A stretch of 64,000 nucleotides of DNA from Spirometra erinaceieuropaei (GCA_902702965.1 CACRXP010000050.1:1398546-1462545), one strand, 5' to 3'. Shown: positions 11,441 to 23,524, numbered from the stretch's first letter. A program made the numbers and translations. Notes: generated by a model not told the origin, from the letters alone.

Positions 11441-12379
11441 ATGCTGCGTTTACACCGTCTGGCACCCAGCTGTCGTCTGTATGGACCCCAGAAGCTGTGG
11501 TGAACGCAGCGGTCGCACCCCGCCTCGACTTGCAAAGCCAGCCCTGTCTTGGGACGCGTAGACGACAGCTCTGCGCTAGATGAACCACTGCCTCCCACCT
11601 CTAAGCACCGCGACGACGATGAGTGCAGAAAGAGATACTGACCTCGGTGCTTTGGGGGTCCCCACCCGCTCGCTGTGACCAATTTCGCGCACAAGTCACT
11701 GCCGCTCCCCGGGGCAATGGGGTCCTTGTCCTGTTCGATGGATGAATTTTCATTACACCGCGAGGGTTTTGTTTTAGTTAAAATTTTTACAGAAAAGCGA
11801 TATTGCATTGAGATTTTCAAATGCAGTGTTCAGAGGTAGGCTTGTCCGCGACGTTGGCATCAGCCGCCTCACACCTCTAGGGTGAGGAAGGATTGAATTA
11901 AATTGATTCCGTGGTATAGCTTGCGTAAACATGCGACTGCCTACCGTTTAGCTTTTCTCGAATGTCTACGCGCTATGTCCTCACAGTGGAGTCGCCCGTA
12001 CCAGTCATGTGAGCGTAGGAAGAATTTTTGTCGTTTTTCATTCAGTGTTTGTTCCCTTACAGACCCGGGAATCATGGAACATGTTCTCTTTTTTCACCAC
12101 CTATTTAATCAGAAGTCGACTACCTTTAAGGGGATTAGGCATTTATTGATCGATTTTTCTACGAATTTCCAATAGGGGCTGACGGAGACTGGTCGTTTAA
12201 ACTATTAATGCCTAGTGATAAACCCTAAAGTTATTCTCTCGTTGTTACCATTACACAGAATTATTGAGTGTTGCCTGCTTGAGATTTCGCCTCCGGGTGA
12301 CTCCGATAAAGTGTTTTTTTTGTTTCGGTCTTGTCCGAGACCAATGCTCTCTACCGCAGATATTTACTTATAGATTGCG
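11441..12379. other. Possible upstream LINE sequence, otherwise nothing
   Basis: Minus-strand frame 11395-11820 and overlapping plus frames are open, but I cannot assign a domain. The part next to 11440 probably belongs to the LINE. 11830-12379 shows nothing. Confidence 0.3.
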
Positions 12380-12570
12380 AACAAAGACAAGGCGGACTGG
12401 AATGGCCATTTCTGGCCTATTAGCCGTCGTCAATCGGCCGTATCCAACCCTCGAGATGTGCAACCCCCGCGGCTTGATCCCGCGACCAGTTGGTTAGAAG
12501 TCCAACGTCCTAATCACTGTGCCACGGGCTCGTTGTCCTGTCAGTTTCGATCGGTAATATTAACATTGGT
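12380..12570 (-). mobile_element. tRNA-Arg(TCT)-derived SINE, minus copy of an inverted pair
   Basis: On the minus strand it has an A-box-like GTGGCACAGTGATTAGG, then an anticodon stem-loop TTGGACTTCTAACCAA (loop CTTCTAA, anticodon TCT as in tRNA-Arg), then a B-box-like GTCGCGGGATCAAGCC. A tail follows with the hairpin CGGCTAATAGGCC and GCCTTGTCTTTG. It is arranged head to head with the plus copy at 12600. The heads share a near-perfect inverted repeat (12540-12577 against 12608-12648). Confidence 0.7.
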
Positions 12571-12599
12571 AGATGGATGCTCACTGATCGGTTACGGGA

Positions 12600-12890
12600 C
12601 TCAATCGCGTCCATCTACCAGGGTTAATATTACCGATCGAAACCGACAACTAACCCATGGCTCAGTGGTTAGGATGTTGGACTTGTGACCAACAGGTCGC
12701 AGCTCCAACCCTCAGGATTGAGTATGGCTGGCTGATGACGGCTAATAAGCCTGAAGTGGCTGTTCGTTGGCAATCTGTTTCTGAATATAATACTTGTCGC
12801 TATGCGACGGCCGGCGGGGCTCTAGATATAGCCCCAAATGCCCAACGGGCCCAGTGAGTCCCGTAACCGATAAGTGAGCGTCCATTTGAC
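12600..12890 (+). mobile_element. tRNA-Arg(TCT)-derived SINE, plus copy of an inverted pair
   Basis: A box near CATGGCTCAGTGGTTAGG (12655-12672), tRNA-like stem-loop TTGGACTTGTGACCAA, and a weakened B box (TCGCAGCTCCAACCC). It then has the body hairpin GGCTAATAAGCC (12739-12750) and a tail with GGCGGGGCTC and AGTGAGTCCCGTAACCGATA. The tail (12852-12885) is the inverse of 12575-12605, so the copy is bounded by its own inverted repeats. It is a decayed copy with no protein. Confidence 0.7.
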
Positions 12891-14582
12891 CATGCCATAG
12901 GTGCCTAGTCCGAGCAAAAAAGTGGTGATTTTAACTTTCACGGCCTTGCTACACATCACGTAGGCCCTTTGCGTTGTTTGCGTCAGCGGCGGCGGCGGCG
13001 GCGACGACGACGACGACGCAGCAAGGAACGAGCCTGACTTTGGTTGGCCTGCCCGTCACGTGAACGATGGATGCGCGCGCGCCCACAGCTTCGCATTCCT
13101 ATTCAGCAACCTCCCGTCACATGTCCCTCTAGTTATTTCCCACCTTTTGGCCAGCTGCTGTTGTTTGCGCCATCTAATGCAGAAGATCTCTGAACTTTAA
13201 ACGTGCCTGTTGATGCAGCAGGCGAGGAATGGAGTTTTCTTTGTTGGGCGGCCCTTGCGCGGTGTTTTGTCCACTTCCGTCTCATCTAAACAAGTTTACC
13301 CGCCTCCCCCATCCCCGAATCATCCCTATATGCGAGGGTGAGGAGGGGGGAGAGAGCGGATCGTAAGAGAGGTTAAAAAAAGTTGTTTATAACTAGCATG
13401 TTTTCCTTGGCCTCATTGGTCCTTTTGCCAAACTGGCGCCAATGGAATGAAAAAAAAGCCCGAGACATTATTGCCTTGCACTGCATGCCACTTGATTTAA
13501 CCCTGTTTGGGGTGGTCCTCTAGGCGTTAGAAATTCTCGATGTGACTGGGGAGACAGATCCCTACTGTCTTCTTTCAGTAGCACGAGAACCAATGGAGGA
13601 GGACTTACAACAGGCGCCGAACCTCATGAAACATCACTTGCAGTGGTGAAGAAACCGTGCGCTTGATGGCTGAAAAGAGAATTTGGCTGGGTCTGACGTT
13701 TCGGATTTAGGACTGAACCCCCCATCAAAAGCAGAATCGAAAGATGGCGCAAACACGCGGGGGGCGGGGAGTGCTAGTGCCATGCGGTGGCATGCCCTGT
13801 TTGAGACACTGACTACCGAGCATATTTTCAACGGGTGTTCGTAATTACCACGATACTCGATTGACTTGCCACATTGGAGTCGTTAAATACCGAGACCTTA
13901 TCACTGATGTTGGCGGCTCCGGTTATATACGGGCAATGCTTGAGATCTTAAATAAAACTAACTACCATGTAAAATCATCCCAAGCCGATACATGACAACA
14001 TGCCGGTCTTTAGTCGGTCATTTTTCCAGCCACGCGTTTAGATTACATTCGGGAATGACACCATAGATGAATAGTGTATCTTTTTTCCTGTTTAGATGCA
14101 ATCGTATTTTCTCGAAAAATGCGCAAAACGTCCCCCTATGCTCATTTTGCGCCTTATTGCGTACAATCAGCTTTTGTGGAATGCGTCTTTCTGTTTAGGA
14201 ACACTTCATGACTACGAAGACTTTTAATGCTTTCACATACATTTGGACATGCTGCCTTCAAAGTATGCAACTCAATCCATGCCTACTGCTGTAGCTTACG
14301 AGAACAACCCGGATTTATTATTGAACGTAAACTGCTATGTGCGTACTTAATTTGGGTTAAATACGCTTAACACAGTTCGCAAACTGTACTTTGGCTTTCA
14401 AAACATGCACTCCTCCTTTAAGCTTGCATTTTTAGAGAAGACTGAGAGCTCCAAACAGCAAAACTCTACTTCCGATACTTGGCTTTTGTTCTCCACCATT
14501 GTCAGAAGATGGATTTCCCTAGGCTCACGCCGCGTCAACTGTGATCTTAGCAACCTACCCCTTTTTTTCTCGGTTTATAAAA
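12891..14582. other. No gene; trinucleotide repeats
   Basis: Contains a short GGC/GAC trinucleotide array (about 12985-13017). The minus frame 13634-13831 lacks a domain. Nothing else is supported. Confidence 0.35.
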
Positions 14583-14745
14583 TTCTGATCAGTGTCCGTT
14601 GTGGACCGGGGGATGTGGTGGTGCGCCTAGGCGTGGGTTTACGCTGTGTTAGCTATCCGCAGCCTCTCCCGCGTCTGGCCATCTTGACTCTGTCTTGGTA
14701 CTGGGCTCAGATGGGGGAGAAGAGGGTGCGGTAGATGCTGCATTT
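14583..14745 (-). repeat. Family F dispersed repeat, minus copy
   Basis: Reverse complement of the pattern GCAGCATCTACCGCACC, C-rich tract, GACAGAGTCAAGA and TCCACAACGGACACTGA. The same pattern is seen on the plus strand at 18095-18490, 23525-24345 and 34290-34705. Confidence 0.55.
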
Positions 14746-14805
14746 TCGATGTCCTTAAAAATTTAACTATATTTCATAGATAACATGCATAAAATATTCA
14801 TCCCT
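14746..14805. mobile_element. Fragment of the foldback MITE family
   Basis: The words TTTTCGATGTCCTTAAAAAT and ATAACATGCATAAAATATTC match the left arm of the MITE copies at 43913 and 58090. Only about 60 bases remain. Confidence 0.55.
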
Positions 14806-14917
14806 AGCAAGCATTGTCACTGTGTGGTAGAGCAGGCACTACTAACAGCACAAAGAAATTTCCCCTGTTGTTGTTTTTGATTTTGCCAGAAGCCTCTCTG
14901 ACTGTGCTGACTTCCAG

Positions 14918-15103
14918 TTGACCGTGCCGCCTCTGCTGGGATTTTCGTCCCCGGAGGCACAGACCACAACCCCTGGAGCAGTCGAAGGTGTCCGCGTAGT
15001 CACCCATTCAACCATTATCGAGGAGGGGCCCGCTTATTTGTCCTCCAGTAAGCACGCATCATTGTGTGCGGACCAAACAGCACTGGAGACATGGAATGTC
15101 AGT
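14918..15103 (+). CDS. Probable gene A exon (62 codons)
   Basis: The acceptor is CTGACTTCCAG (AG at 14916-14917) and the donor AGT|GTAAGTG at 15104 is near perfect. Phase is 0 at both ends. It encodes LTVPPLLGFSSPEAQTTT, GVRVVTHSTIIEEGPAYL and ADQTALETWNVS, similar in composition to the other gene A exons. The preceding exon as drawn ends in phase 2, so at least one intervening exon or a different donor must exist, and the link to gene A is inferred from strand, proximity and composition only. No domain is recognised. Confidence 0.55.
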
Positions 15104-15761
15104 GTAAGTGTCAACTGTCCAAATTAGAGCGCTTGCAATTTTTTTCCAGATTTTCATATGCTACCTATTCAGGCCTTCTTTGCGTCCACTCATTTGAATA
15201 ACTGGCTGCCGTTGTCTTCTTTTTAACGTTGTTTGACGAAATATGTTCAGTCATTCACCCGAGCAAAATCAATAGCCAAGGAAGTCCTGAGCAAACCCTC
15301 TTTTCCAGTAGGGATTCTCGGAATTTCAAAAGTAAATTCGCGGACGGACCAACATACCGCAATACGTCGACCATGCAGATTTAAATGCAGGTTTCGTTTG
15401 CCACTGGTCTCTCTGGTAAACGACTCTTTGGATGAGCCACAGTTGACATTAATTGCAGGCAAGAACGAAGTTACAACTAACATAAATAACTTTTGAACTG
15501 AAGGATCTATTAGATTTGAGATACTAAATAACCAGAGTAGTTTTGATGCAGTTTGTGGTTAAAACCCCTTTTTGCAAAATGTCCGGGCGTCAGGTGTCTG
15601 CCCTATGTTTTTACAGATCGCGTTTCACGTTTTCCTTCTGGCCCCGGGTAGGAAACATTTCAAACCAATGCCTAGGCTCGACCGACTTTTCCTTCATTTT
15701 TGAAATGTAAAATATTTCGATGAAAAATCAGTCCTTTGGGAAATTGAACAAACTTTGTTTC
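15104..15761. other. No feature seen
   Basis: Frames on both strands at 15233-15496 overlap each other and have no domain or convincing splice borders. Confidence 0.3.
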
Positions 15762-16010
15762 GTAACTTCTCGACGCTGGTTCCCCCAGGTCGTCGTCAGA
15801 CGTGTAGAAAGTGTGAAAAACAGTTAAAATTTAAAATGCCCCAAAAATCGATATTGCCTTGCCAGTGCTGAGGTCAATGCTGTGCGCTGACGTCACGTTT
15901 TGATTGGCTATCCCCTTTTCCATTTTTCTTTGTGCTTTGTGTACATGGAGTCCAGATCGATGGGCGGATTGATTCATGAATCATCGGAATAAATGGCCTC
16001 TAGAAATTCT
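15762..16010 (+). repeat. Family D dispersed repeat, copy 2
   Basis: TCTCGACGCTGGTTCCCCCA then GGTCGTCGTCAGACGTGTAG at the left and GATTCATGAATCATCGG at the right match 9614-9890. It is the best preserved copy with CAAAAATCGATATTGC in the middle. Minus-strand reading is open for about 24 codons here, but the other copies do not preserve it. Confidence 0.55.
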
Positions 16011-16176
16011 CGGTCAAAGTGAATTATTTGAAATCTGCCATAACACCTGTGAACTACGTAGTCATCTACTGGATTCCAGGTGAATTACTTAGGAAATCCT
16101 GCTTGGGCAGCCAGCTTACTTTACCAGATTTGGTGGTACCAGACGTTGCAGTAACTTGGGCGGCTAAACTTGGCCC

Positions 16177-16217
16177 NNNNNNNNNNNNNNNNNNNNNNNN
16201 NNNNNNNNNNNNNNNNN
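16177..16217. other. Assembly gap (41 N)
   Basis: Run of N. The flanks are not inverted repeats, unlike the second gap. Confidence 0.99.
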
Positions 16218-16469
16218 CCTGGCTTGAGCGATAGTCAACTCACCGATCAGTTCTGTCCTACTGAGAGCCGAAGGTCAGGCTGTAAATGCTCCTTCAATAT
16301 TAGGCCTTTCAGAAGAAATGGTGGCGAACGAATGTTGCTTTCGATAACTTCTCGTCAGGCCAATACAGTTAAGTAGGACGGGGTACAGTGAGTGAAAAAA
16401 AATCGATAAACGTTGGGTTTTAAATTACAGACTAGGCAAGAGCGGAAGGGCGCAGAAACTTGTGTGTGG

Positions 16470-17000
16470 TTAGTCAAACTTTGACCACGGTAAGCGCGGG
16501 GCCTGAACGAGGTCCTTCTGGGCGCATAGGGTCGGTTTTCTTAACCTGGTGGCGGCCGCTTCTGCTGTTGCTAACAGGCGCTGGCCCAGTAGCTTAGGGT
16601 AGCTCGAGCGGACCTTATCAATCACACGAAATGCTTCAGCGGGGTCCACAGGATGCCCTTAATGCACTGCATGCGCAAGGATGACGCTATCTATTCTCCT
16701 AGTTTCACTTTTTGCCAGCCATGCGGGAAGGTGCTCTCGTATTCTTTTGGAAAGGCGCCGACTCGTACGACCAATATAACCTGCTCCACAGGAGCAAGTG
16801 AATGAATAGATGCACATTAAGGCGGTCTGAGGTGGCAGCCTATCCTTGCCTTCCCCGCGTAAAATAGGGTTATTAGAGAATGGTATGCGAACCCTTGCTG
16901 CTGAGGTTTCCGAGACAGCTTGGTCTAGGCCTTTATGGCACTTCCATCTGTGTGAGGTGTGAGACCCCCGTCCCTTTTCTGAGTTCTGGTTCTCGTAGAG
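16470..17000 (-). mobile_element. Penelope-like element remnant, second lineage
   Basis: The minus strand reads FSNNPILRGEGKDRLPPQT, then CIYSFTCSCGAGYIGRTSRR and RIREHLPAWL, a GIY-YIG endonuclease with the CIY/YIG core of Penelope-like elements. A TAA at 16659-16661 interrupts it. The frame then goes on with GHPVDPAEAFRVIDKV, LLGQRLLATAEAAATRLR, LCAQKDLVQAPRLPW and a final TAA at 16470-16472. It thus keeps the normal C-terminus but carries one nonsense change and has lost its RT. The endonuclease differs clearly from the copy at 6150 (CIYSF/YIGRTSRR here, GVVYRI/YTGQTGR there), so two Penelope lineages are present. Confidence 0.8.
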
Positions 17001-18094
17001 ATAGGGGAAAGTAAATTCGTGGCGCGCGCGGTCAGTTACTGCTTCTATACACATCTCCAGACGTCTCGACTTCGTCCTACGGTGGGTTTTGGAAGAGGAA
17101 GTGAGCCGCGTGCATCGCAAGCCACTGGCCGTAGTCAAATTCATGCTCAAATGGCTGTTTCATCCTGCCCAGGACAGCGATGGTCTCTGTGACGGACGAA
17201 CTATCAGATGGAACACCTGGAAAGTAAGGTCGAGTTAGGCCCTTCAGCCCACTGCTGAGATCACAGTTGTCCGCCAAAAGACTCGACTATTCATCCGCCG
17301 ATTTTGTTGTTGAAGCGTCCACGTAATCTTCACGCTCAGGGCGGGCGTGAACAATCAAGCTCGGCTGTCAAGAACCAGCAGTTGACTCTACCACACCGTC
17401 CTGGAAATGAAGACTGCATGTAAGTGTCGCTGGGCATTTCGAGATCTGGAAGTCCGATAGTTTAATGCGTCTCCTCCAGGGTTCTACCTTTTACAATCCC
17501 ACTGTTCTCGTAGAATTTCGTCGGCCGTAATAATTCCTCATCATGTTCGAATGTTTCTGTCAGAGGGTATTTTATATTAGTTTCCTCACAGTTACAGCCG
17601 TCTGCACGTTGAACATGCTTGTTCAAGCATTAATTAACTGCGAGATCGCGAACTGCGTCTACCAGGTTGAGCTCGTACTTCAGCGATTTCGATCATGTGC
17701 GCGCTGCAGAAGCGGCGTAATGCGTTCCACGAAATGGACCATCTTGCCCAGCTATCTTAAGCTGTACTTGGATCGGGAGGTTAGATGCCAGTAGTCATGT
17801 GTGTCCTGTCGTAGACCAGTTACTTTTGAATCTTCCTGCGTTCGAATTTAGCGAAGTTGCGCTTCCCATCGCTTATACTTGTCTCGGTGAGCGTTCTATA
17901 GCATGTAAGATGAGTTACACAGCAGGCTATTTCCTCCCAAGGCAGGAGCTTGAGATTTCACTTTTCAGCAATAGGCTTGCCCGCTAACCTTCGAGACCTG
18001 TGTCGGAGTCTTCTGCCGGACCCACATTTGTGCCTCACTATTGCCTGATGTCCGGGAAATCCAGACGGTCCAAGTGTAGCTAACTCCAGAGTCT
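17001..18094. other. No gene assigned
   Basis: Possible upstream sequence of the Penelope remnant on the minus strand near 17000-17280 (frame 17077-17277). Plus frames at 17543-17987 have no domain. Confidence 0.3.
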
Positions 18095-18490
18095 GACCAT
18101 CGATTTCGACGGTGTCCACCGTGTGCTCCACACAGCAGAGCGAGAGCGGGAACGGTGACTTGAGCGTGGACTAGTTTTTAGTGGGAGTAGAATTGCGCCG
18201 TATCTACCGCACTCTCCTCTCCCCCACCGGGGTCTGGTGTCAAGACGTAGTGAAGAAGACCGGAGGCGGAGAGGGTACAGATGGCTGGCACAGCATAAAC
18301 CCCTACCCAGGCCTACCACCACACCCCTGGCCCACAGCGGACACTGACCAGGATTTCATATTACGACGAGAGTGGGGGTCGCACGGACCGAGGTGGGCTC
18401 GTTGTGAGCTTGCAACTTCCACCGCATCCCGAATGTTGGCATTTGTTATGGCAACCCAGCCTCCGCCTAGGAGGGTAGGGCTGCGCGTGG
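18095..18490 (+). repeat. Family F dispersed repeat, full-looking copy
   Basis: Ordered landmarks: TTTCGACGGTGTCCACCGTG, TGTGCTCCACA, ATCTACCGCACTCTC, a C-rich tract, GGTGTCAAGACGTAGTGAAG, GACCGGAGGCGG, ACTGACCAGGATTT and CCGAATGTTGGCATTTGTTA. The same order occurs at 23525, 26397 (5' part) and 34290. No coding frame is conserved. It may be a SINE or the untranslated end of a larger element. Confidence 0.6.
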
Positions 18491-18739
18491 CGGACAGAAA
18501 CGAGAATTAACTCTTAAAACCTTCTGGTTTATGCTGTCTTGTAACGCAGTAGTTTCCACCACCAGGGGTATTGGCGATCTGCAATTTGCTCTAACGAAAT
18601 CCGTCGAACTGGTCAGGTGAGGCCCCAACTTTCGCGTAATAATCTGATCAGATTGCTACTACAAGCGAAAAGGCGAGTTCCAGGAAGCAGCTGAGGAGAC
18701 GCAATTGCTGGAAGATGAATTTTAACCGTCTGACGTTCC

Positions 18740-18970
18740 GGCCTGGCACTGGAACAACCCCTGGTCCACAACGTACACTAATCAGGATTCTATATCACAA
18801 CAAAAAATAAGGGTGGAGGGGCGGGGGTGGCACAAACTCCAGCTGGTGAGACGAACACCAGCAACTGGGCCTGCCAGCACACCCCAAATGCTAGCATTTT
18901 TATGGGTGCGCATTCCCGATACCGTGTTGGTCCAGCGCATCTACAGCGTGGCCCGTTCTAGGGCCATGGT
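18740..18970 (+). repeat. Family F, 3' part only
   Basis: Begins near CTGGTCCACAACGTACACTAA, continues AATGCTAGCATTTTTATGGG and GCGCATTCCCGATACC, and ends CATCTACAGCGTGGCCCGTTC. This is the distal half of family F. Confidence 0.5.
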
Positions 18971-20146
18971 AGTTGACCCTCCACTGGGACTTAAGATGTC
19001 GCATCTGTCAACTGATGTATGTTTCCCCTCCAAGTGAACAGCCTAGATAACGCTCTGTAACCGTTTGTTAACCTGAAAAGTTGAATGGGCAAACACATAT
19101 TCTCAGTAATTTATCATCAGGCCAATACGTGGAGAAAGAAGATGAGTTGTGGACATGGTTTATAAGCGCCTCAGGGGGTTAGTCGTCATCCTCGTTCCAA
19201 CGCCGACCGCATGACGAAGTCTACATGTTGTGGTCATGGGGGCAAGAGAACCCAGAAGATGTGAATGGTTTGGTATACGCTGTTCCATCTTCTGCGGAGG
19301 GTCCCGAAATGTAGGCTGAGGTTTTTCCCCATAATCGGCTTGCATTTGGTTAATTGCACTGGATTAACGTCCGATGCCTTGGCTGCACTTCCACCACGAT
19401 GGACACAGAAACCCCCATAGTAGGTTTGGTTTCAACTGTCCGGCCCAAAATCATGTCTAGTCAAACAGAAAAATAACTGGAAAACACCAAGTTACGGGGT
19501 GCGTCAGGGGAATTACCTTTCGCCAAATATCAAGCCGCCAACAGGACAACAATTTAATCGATCACTGTTGACCCCAAAACAGCCTTCTGAGTACTTGTTC
19601 AGGCACGACTAACTCAAGCATCGGGCTACTTCAAAATAGTCTACATGTGGAAGGGGAAATCTGGCCTATGCAAACAGACCACATGGTCAACCATAACCTG
19701 TCCGGGTACTTTGATTTGCACATCATTTTACGTGTTGGTGTTCCCTTCTTCAATGCTGTTTTAATTCACCCCTTTACATCGACTTGACTGCGTGCTGAAC
19801 AATAACCTCGCCGCTTTCTTTTCGATTTTCTGCGCAAATCCAACTTGCTGCATACTCCTTTTTCGTTATCAGTGTTATGTGGTGACGGGTAGCAAATCGC
19901 AAGCTGTCCCAAAATTTGTTGGTTCCAGTAAATTCCGCTGTTTGCGTCTGTTTTAAAGTATGGGATTTGGTAATGAAGTTTTGATCCACTAACGATAATC
20001 GTGTTTTTAAATAATGTGAAAAGTGATACTTTCTGATCTGGACTGATTTCTGGATGTGAGTAATTCTCGATTTACATTTTTGTGAATGTTTTTTATTCTA
20101 CTTTCTTAGAGAGCTCATACTTATTAGCGCTGTTTTCAAAAATATT
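18971..20146. other. No feature seen
   Basis: No supported gene or repeat. The minus frame 19774-19989 lacks a recognisable domain. Confidence 0.3.
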
Positions 20147-20470
20147 GGTCAGATTTGGTTATGGAGACTTACCTGAAGTAAACAAACCCCAGCCACCTGT
20201 AATACGGACCCCTGGTAATAGAAGATTTTACAGGTGGGGCTGGGGAACGCACAGGCGGCGAGGCCAAGTAATTGTGGGCAAAAGAAAAGATGTCGGGAAT
20301 GCACGGTTGCTCTTCGAATGGCGGAGAAATAGTTACGCTAGCCTCTAACCCTAATCCCTAACTGTAACCCCTTATCATAGACCCTAACCCCCTAACCCTA
20401 ACGTTTAACCCCTAACCCCAACCCCAACGGTATTGTGTCCATCAGGTGGGCCACCAAACCATATCTTACC
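20147..20470 (+). mobile_element. Short TIR element carrying degenerate TTAGGG array (copy T1)
   Basis: The left end GGTCAGATTTGGTTATGGAG and right end CCACCAAACCATATCTTACC form an imperfect terminal inverted repeat. Inside are CTGAAGTAAACAAACCCC, a hairpin built from CACCTGTAATACGG and TTTTACAGGTGGGGC, and about 80 bases of CCCTAA-type degenerate telomere-like units (20345-20430), ending TATTGTGTCCATCAGGTGGG. The same layout is at 50667-50964 and, inverted, 28560-28861. It is a non-autonomous DNA element. Confidence 0.7.
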
Positions 20471-22995
20471 TCCCAAGCATATGAAAACGCAAAGGGTGAT
20501 AAAAGTTAACACGTAATGCTAACGGGGTAAAATTCGCAAGAATAACGCGGGAGTTTTACCTTAGCTGTATATAACGCCGACCCCGCACTAAGTAACTACG
20601 CGTAAGTGCAGGCAATTCGGCGTTGGATTTATCGCCTGCATTTGAAAAAGACGAAGAAGTCTAAACGGCGTGTCACGCGTTTTGAGAGTTTCAACCAGAA
20701 GCCTGGTACTTTCATGGCCTAGAAAAATCTACAGAAAATGTGCAGCTTTATGGTGTGCATGGTAGTCAATTTTGCCCACGCAAAGTTATGTGTGGAAAAT
20801 CATTTTAAGTGAGAGGTTTTCATTTTGAATTTAAACAGTACTTCAGATAATTGCCAAAAGACTACTTGAGCACACTTAGTGTTAACCAACCGGACATGCA
20901 TGAAATTACTCACAGATTTCTCCTACCTCAATCCAAAATATGCAACAATGCAGAACCTATTTTATTTCCAACCTCCGCAGGCGTCCAAAAGGAAAACTGG
21001 CTTCTCATCTTGAGGTCAACCGAAAACGCATCCATCAAACTCCAAAAAATATAAACAGTACATGACCTATTTTTCATAGAGTCAGTAATTTTTTACTAGT
21101 CTGAAACTGTTTTAGTATGTAGGAATATCTTGATTGGAGGAGGCTGGGAAATGGGAATTCTCACAGCCAGGAGCGAATGCCACTGGACGGACTCGAGCTC
21201 GAGAGCTTCCACTTGGATGTCGGGTGCTCTACTCCTGGGCTATTAACTACATGCATGCTGACTGTGTGCATCAAGAATTCGCCCACTTCTGAAAAACAGT
21301 TTGCAAGTTACTTACTTATACTACTTGCTGCTTCGATCAGCACACAGAATGCAGCGAAGTTGCATTTCCTACCTGAAACAGTATTTAGTAAGTTGGCATC
21401 CAACGGGAGGTTTTAGGTTTGGGGTAACAACTAGAGATACCATTCGCCAGGGTCCGCATTATCCTGTGCACAGCTGAGGTCCACGGATCGCGGTGTAAAT
21501 CTAACTTTTTGTCTAGGCCGCGAATAATCTCCAAGAATGATGAACCACGGGAACTCGAATTCAACTAGCGTCGGTAGGTTCGGAGACACAAGGACCTGTT
21601 GAAGGAGCAGGCTGAAATAAATGCATGACTAAACGAGGGTTTGACACAGCTACAAGGCACAGTATACATCAAAAAGCACGTAAATTTGACTAAGATTTGT
21701 GTTTTTACATTTATATGGGCCTAGTTATTTAAGCAATAGCAGCTACACGATAGGCACTAACTCACATTCTAATCAGTCCATACGCCAGGACATGCTGACC
21801 TTTGATGAGGAGTCCCATCAAACACCTGACGATTCAGCCGAAAAAAATATGATATAGGTCGCATAGGAATTTCCATAGTTTTTAATGCCAACGCAAATTT
21901 AATTTTCTCTCTTAACGGTGATTAACGAAAAGTTCACTTTTTGCATAAATGCACGTACATTTCTACACTAAGTACTTTCCAATAAGAAAAATTTCAGCGT
22001 TCAAAATTGCGGTTTTTTCAGTCTTAAAAAATACGCCCGGCCTCAGGCGTTCTCAATGATTTTTTTCTGCCGTCACGAATCAAATCCCTGAATCCGCAAG
22101 GTAGGGGAACGAACTTGCATCAACTGCCTACTTGCGAGCAGGGCCAAATGACCAGAGCTATCCGACCACGAACATTACAACAAATGTCGGAAAAAATCAT
22201 GAACTGGGAATTCTGCCCGGAACGAAATATCCATTTCGTGTGAATGTCACCATTAGGAGAATCTAGTTTTCTAAAAACAGGTTGCCCTTGAGGTATGGCA
22301 GAGCAGGCCGTAGCAGTCGTGGTGTTTCCGGTCAAGTCTTTTCAGCGCTGGCATACAGCGCCCTGCGCAGTCTTTTGTTCAGTTGCTGCTTTTGCCCCTC
22401 TTGGTGAACTCCTGTACGAATTCGTCCAGTTTTTATCTTCTTTCTTACTCGTATATGCTGCTGGGGTTTAAACATTCCGTTTCATTCGTCATGTCTAAAG
22501 GTTTCAACCAGTTGTTCATGGGATTCGATACACATCTGTTGCGGAGGAACGTCTTAAAGCCTTACATGCTATAGGTGCAATGCACGTATACATTTAGACT
22601 GGAACCAACAACGATGGACCCTCTTACTTGACAATACAACGGGAAAAAAATCCCTTTAACTGAAATGCGAAGGGGTATCCAAGGTAGAACACGTCGGAAT
22701 CTGCTCAGGCCTTTCGTAATGCAAAAAGGCTATCCGATGCCTGTCCACCCAGACTGCCTGTGGGAGCTAAGCAAAGACAAATCCCGTATTTCTTTGCCTG
22801 CTTTCCATTTTCTCACATTACCACTTTTCCGCTTTACGTTACTTTGTGAAAGGCACCATGGTGTGCGCGGAAACTTTCAAAAGGCCGACCAGATTTGGGT
22901 AGATACGAGTACATTGACCCTCTCTATTAAAGGCGGCCCTAACCTAAATTCCAGGGCGATGATGAGGGTAAGTGTTAGGAGGGGTTAGGTTTAGG
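20471..22995. other. No feature seen (2.5 kb)
   Basis: AT-rich sequence without supported genes. The frames at 20851-21054, 21177-21416, 22120-22335, 22383-22574 and 22665-22988 show no domain or splice-bounded continuation. Confidence 0.3.
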
Positions 22996-23063
22996 ACACA
23001 AGAATAGGTACTCCGAAATTTAACCCAATGTCCGTTGTAGCACGGCAACCTTATTCCTGTGTC
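22996..23063. repeat. Family G hairpin, short copy
   Basis: GGACACAAGAATAGGTACTC at the left is inverted at the right as CCTTATTCCTGTGTCC. The 68-base unit has 13-15-bp arms and matches the terminal words of the larger G copies. Confidence 0.55.
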
Positions 23064-23524
23064 CGGTCCCAATTCTTTTTGCCACACGCACTAAACTGGA
23101 AAATGTGAACTGGGTAGGGATACAGATTAATTACCAGCGGGCATAACCGAAAGCCATCTTTCACGCAATTGTAATCGGGGTTTTGAATAAGCGCGTTTCC
23201 AGTCTCTGAAGAGTCGCGTTTTGAAAAAAACACCAGTAATAACGTAGCATGCATTCCGCCTTCGATTCTCAATAACTGAATAAACAGTGTCGTATCTGCA
23301 GGATGGGATGAGCAAAAATTCAGTTTGTCCGCATCTTATTCCGGACGTGTGCTTAGAAGTCCTGGGATAGTTCGATCTTACGAACTTTCCGCATTTGCGA
23401 ATGGCTCGAGACAAGTTGCGATCTGACAGTTAAAAAGCCACTTTTGCATCTCCGTCCTTTGCCGGTGCAAACAACAGTGTAAATTTTGTTGAAGAGGAGA
23501 TAAAGAAACCCCTTCGACATTATG
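23064..23524. other. No feature seen
   Basis: The minus frames at 23051-23414 overlap and have no domain. Confidence 0.3.

Noticed and set aside
20345..20430. CCCTAA-like array taken as an interstitial telomere or fusion point.
   Set aside because: The same degenerate array recurs inside at least two other elements with shared termini, so it is part of a transposon.
21777..21840. CTTTGATGAGGAGTCCCATCAAAC considered as a hammerhead.
   Set aside because: It is a simple hairpin without the GAAA box or flanking stems.
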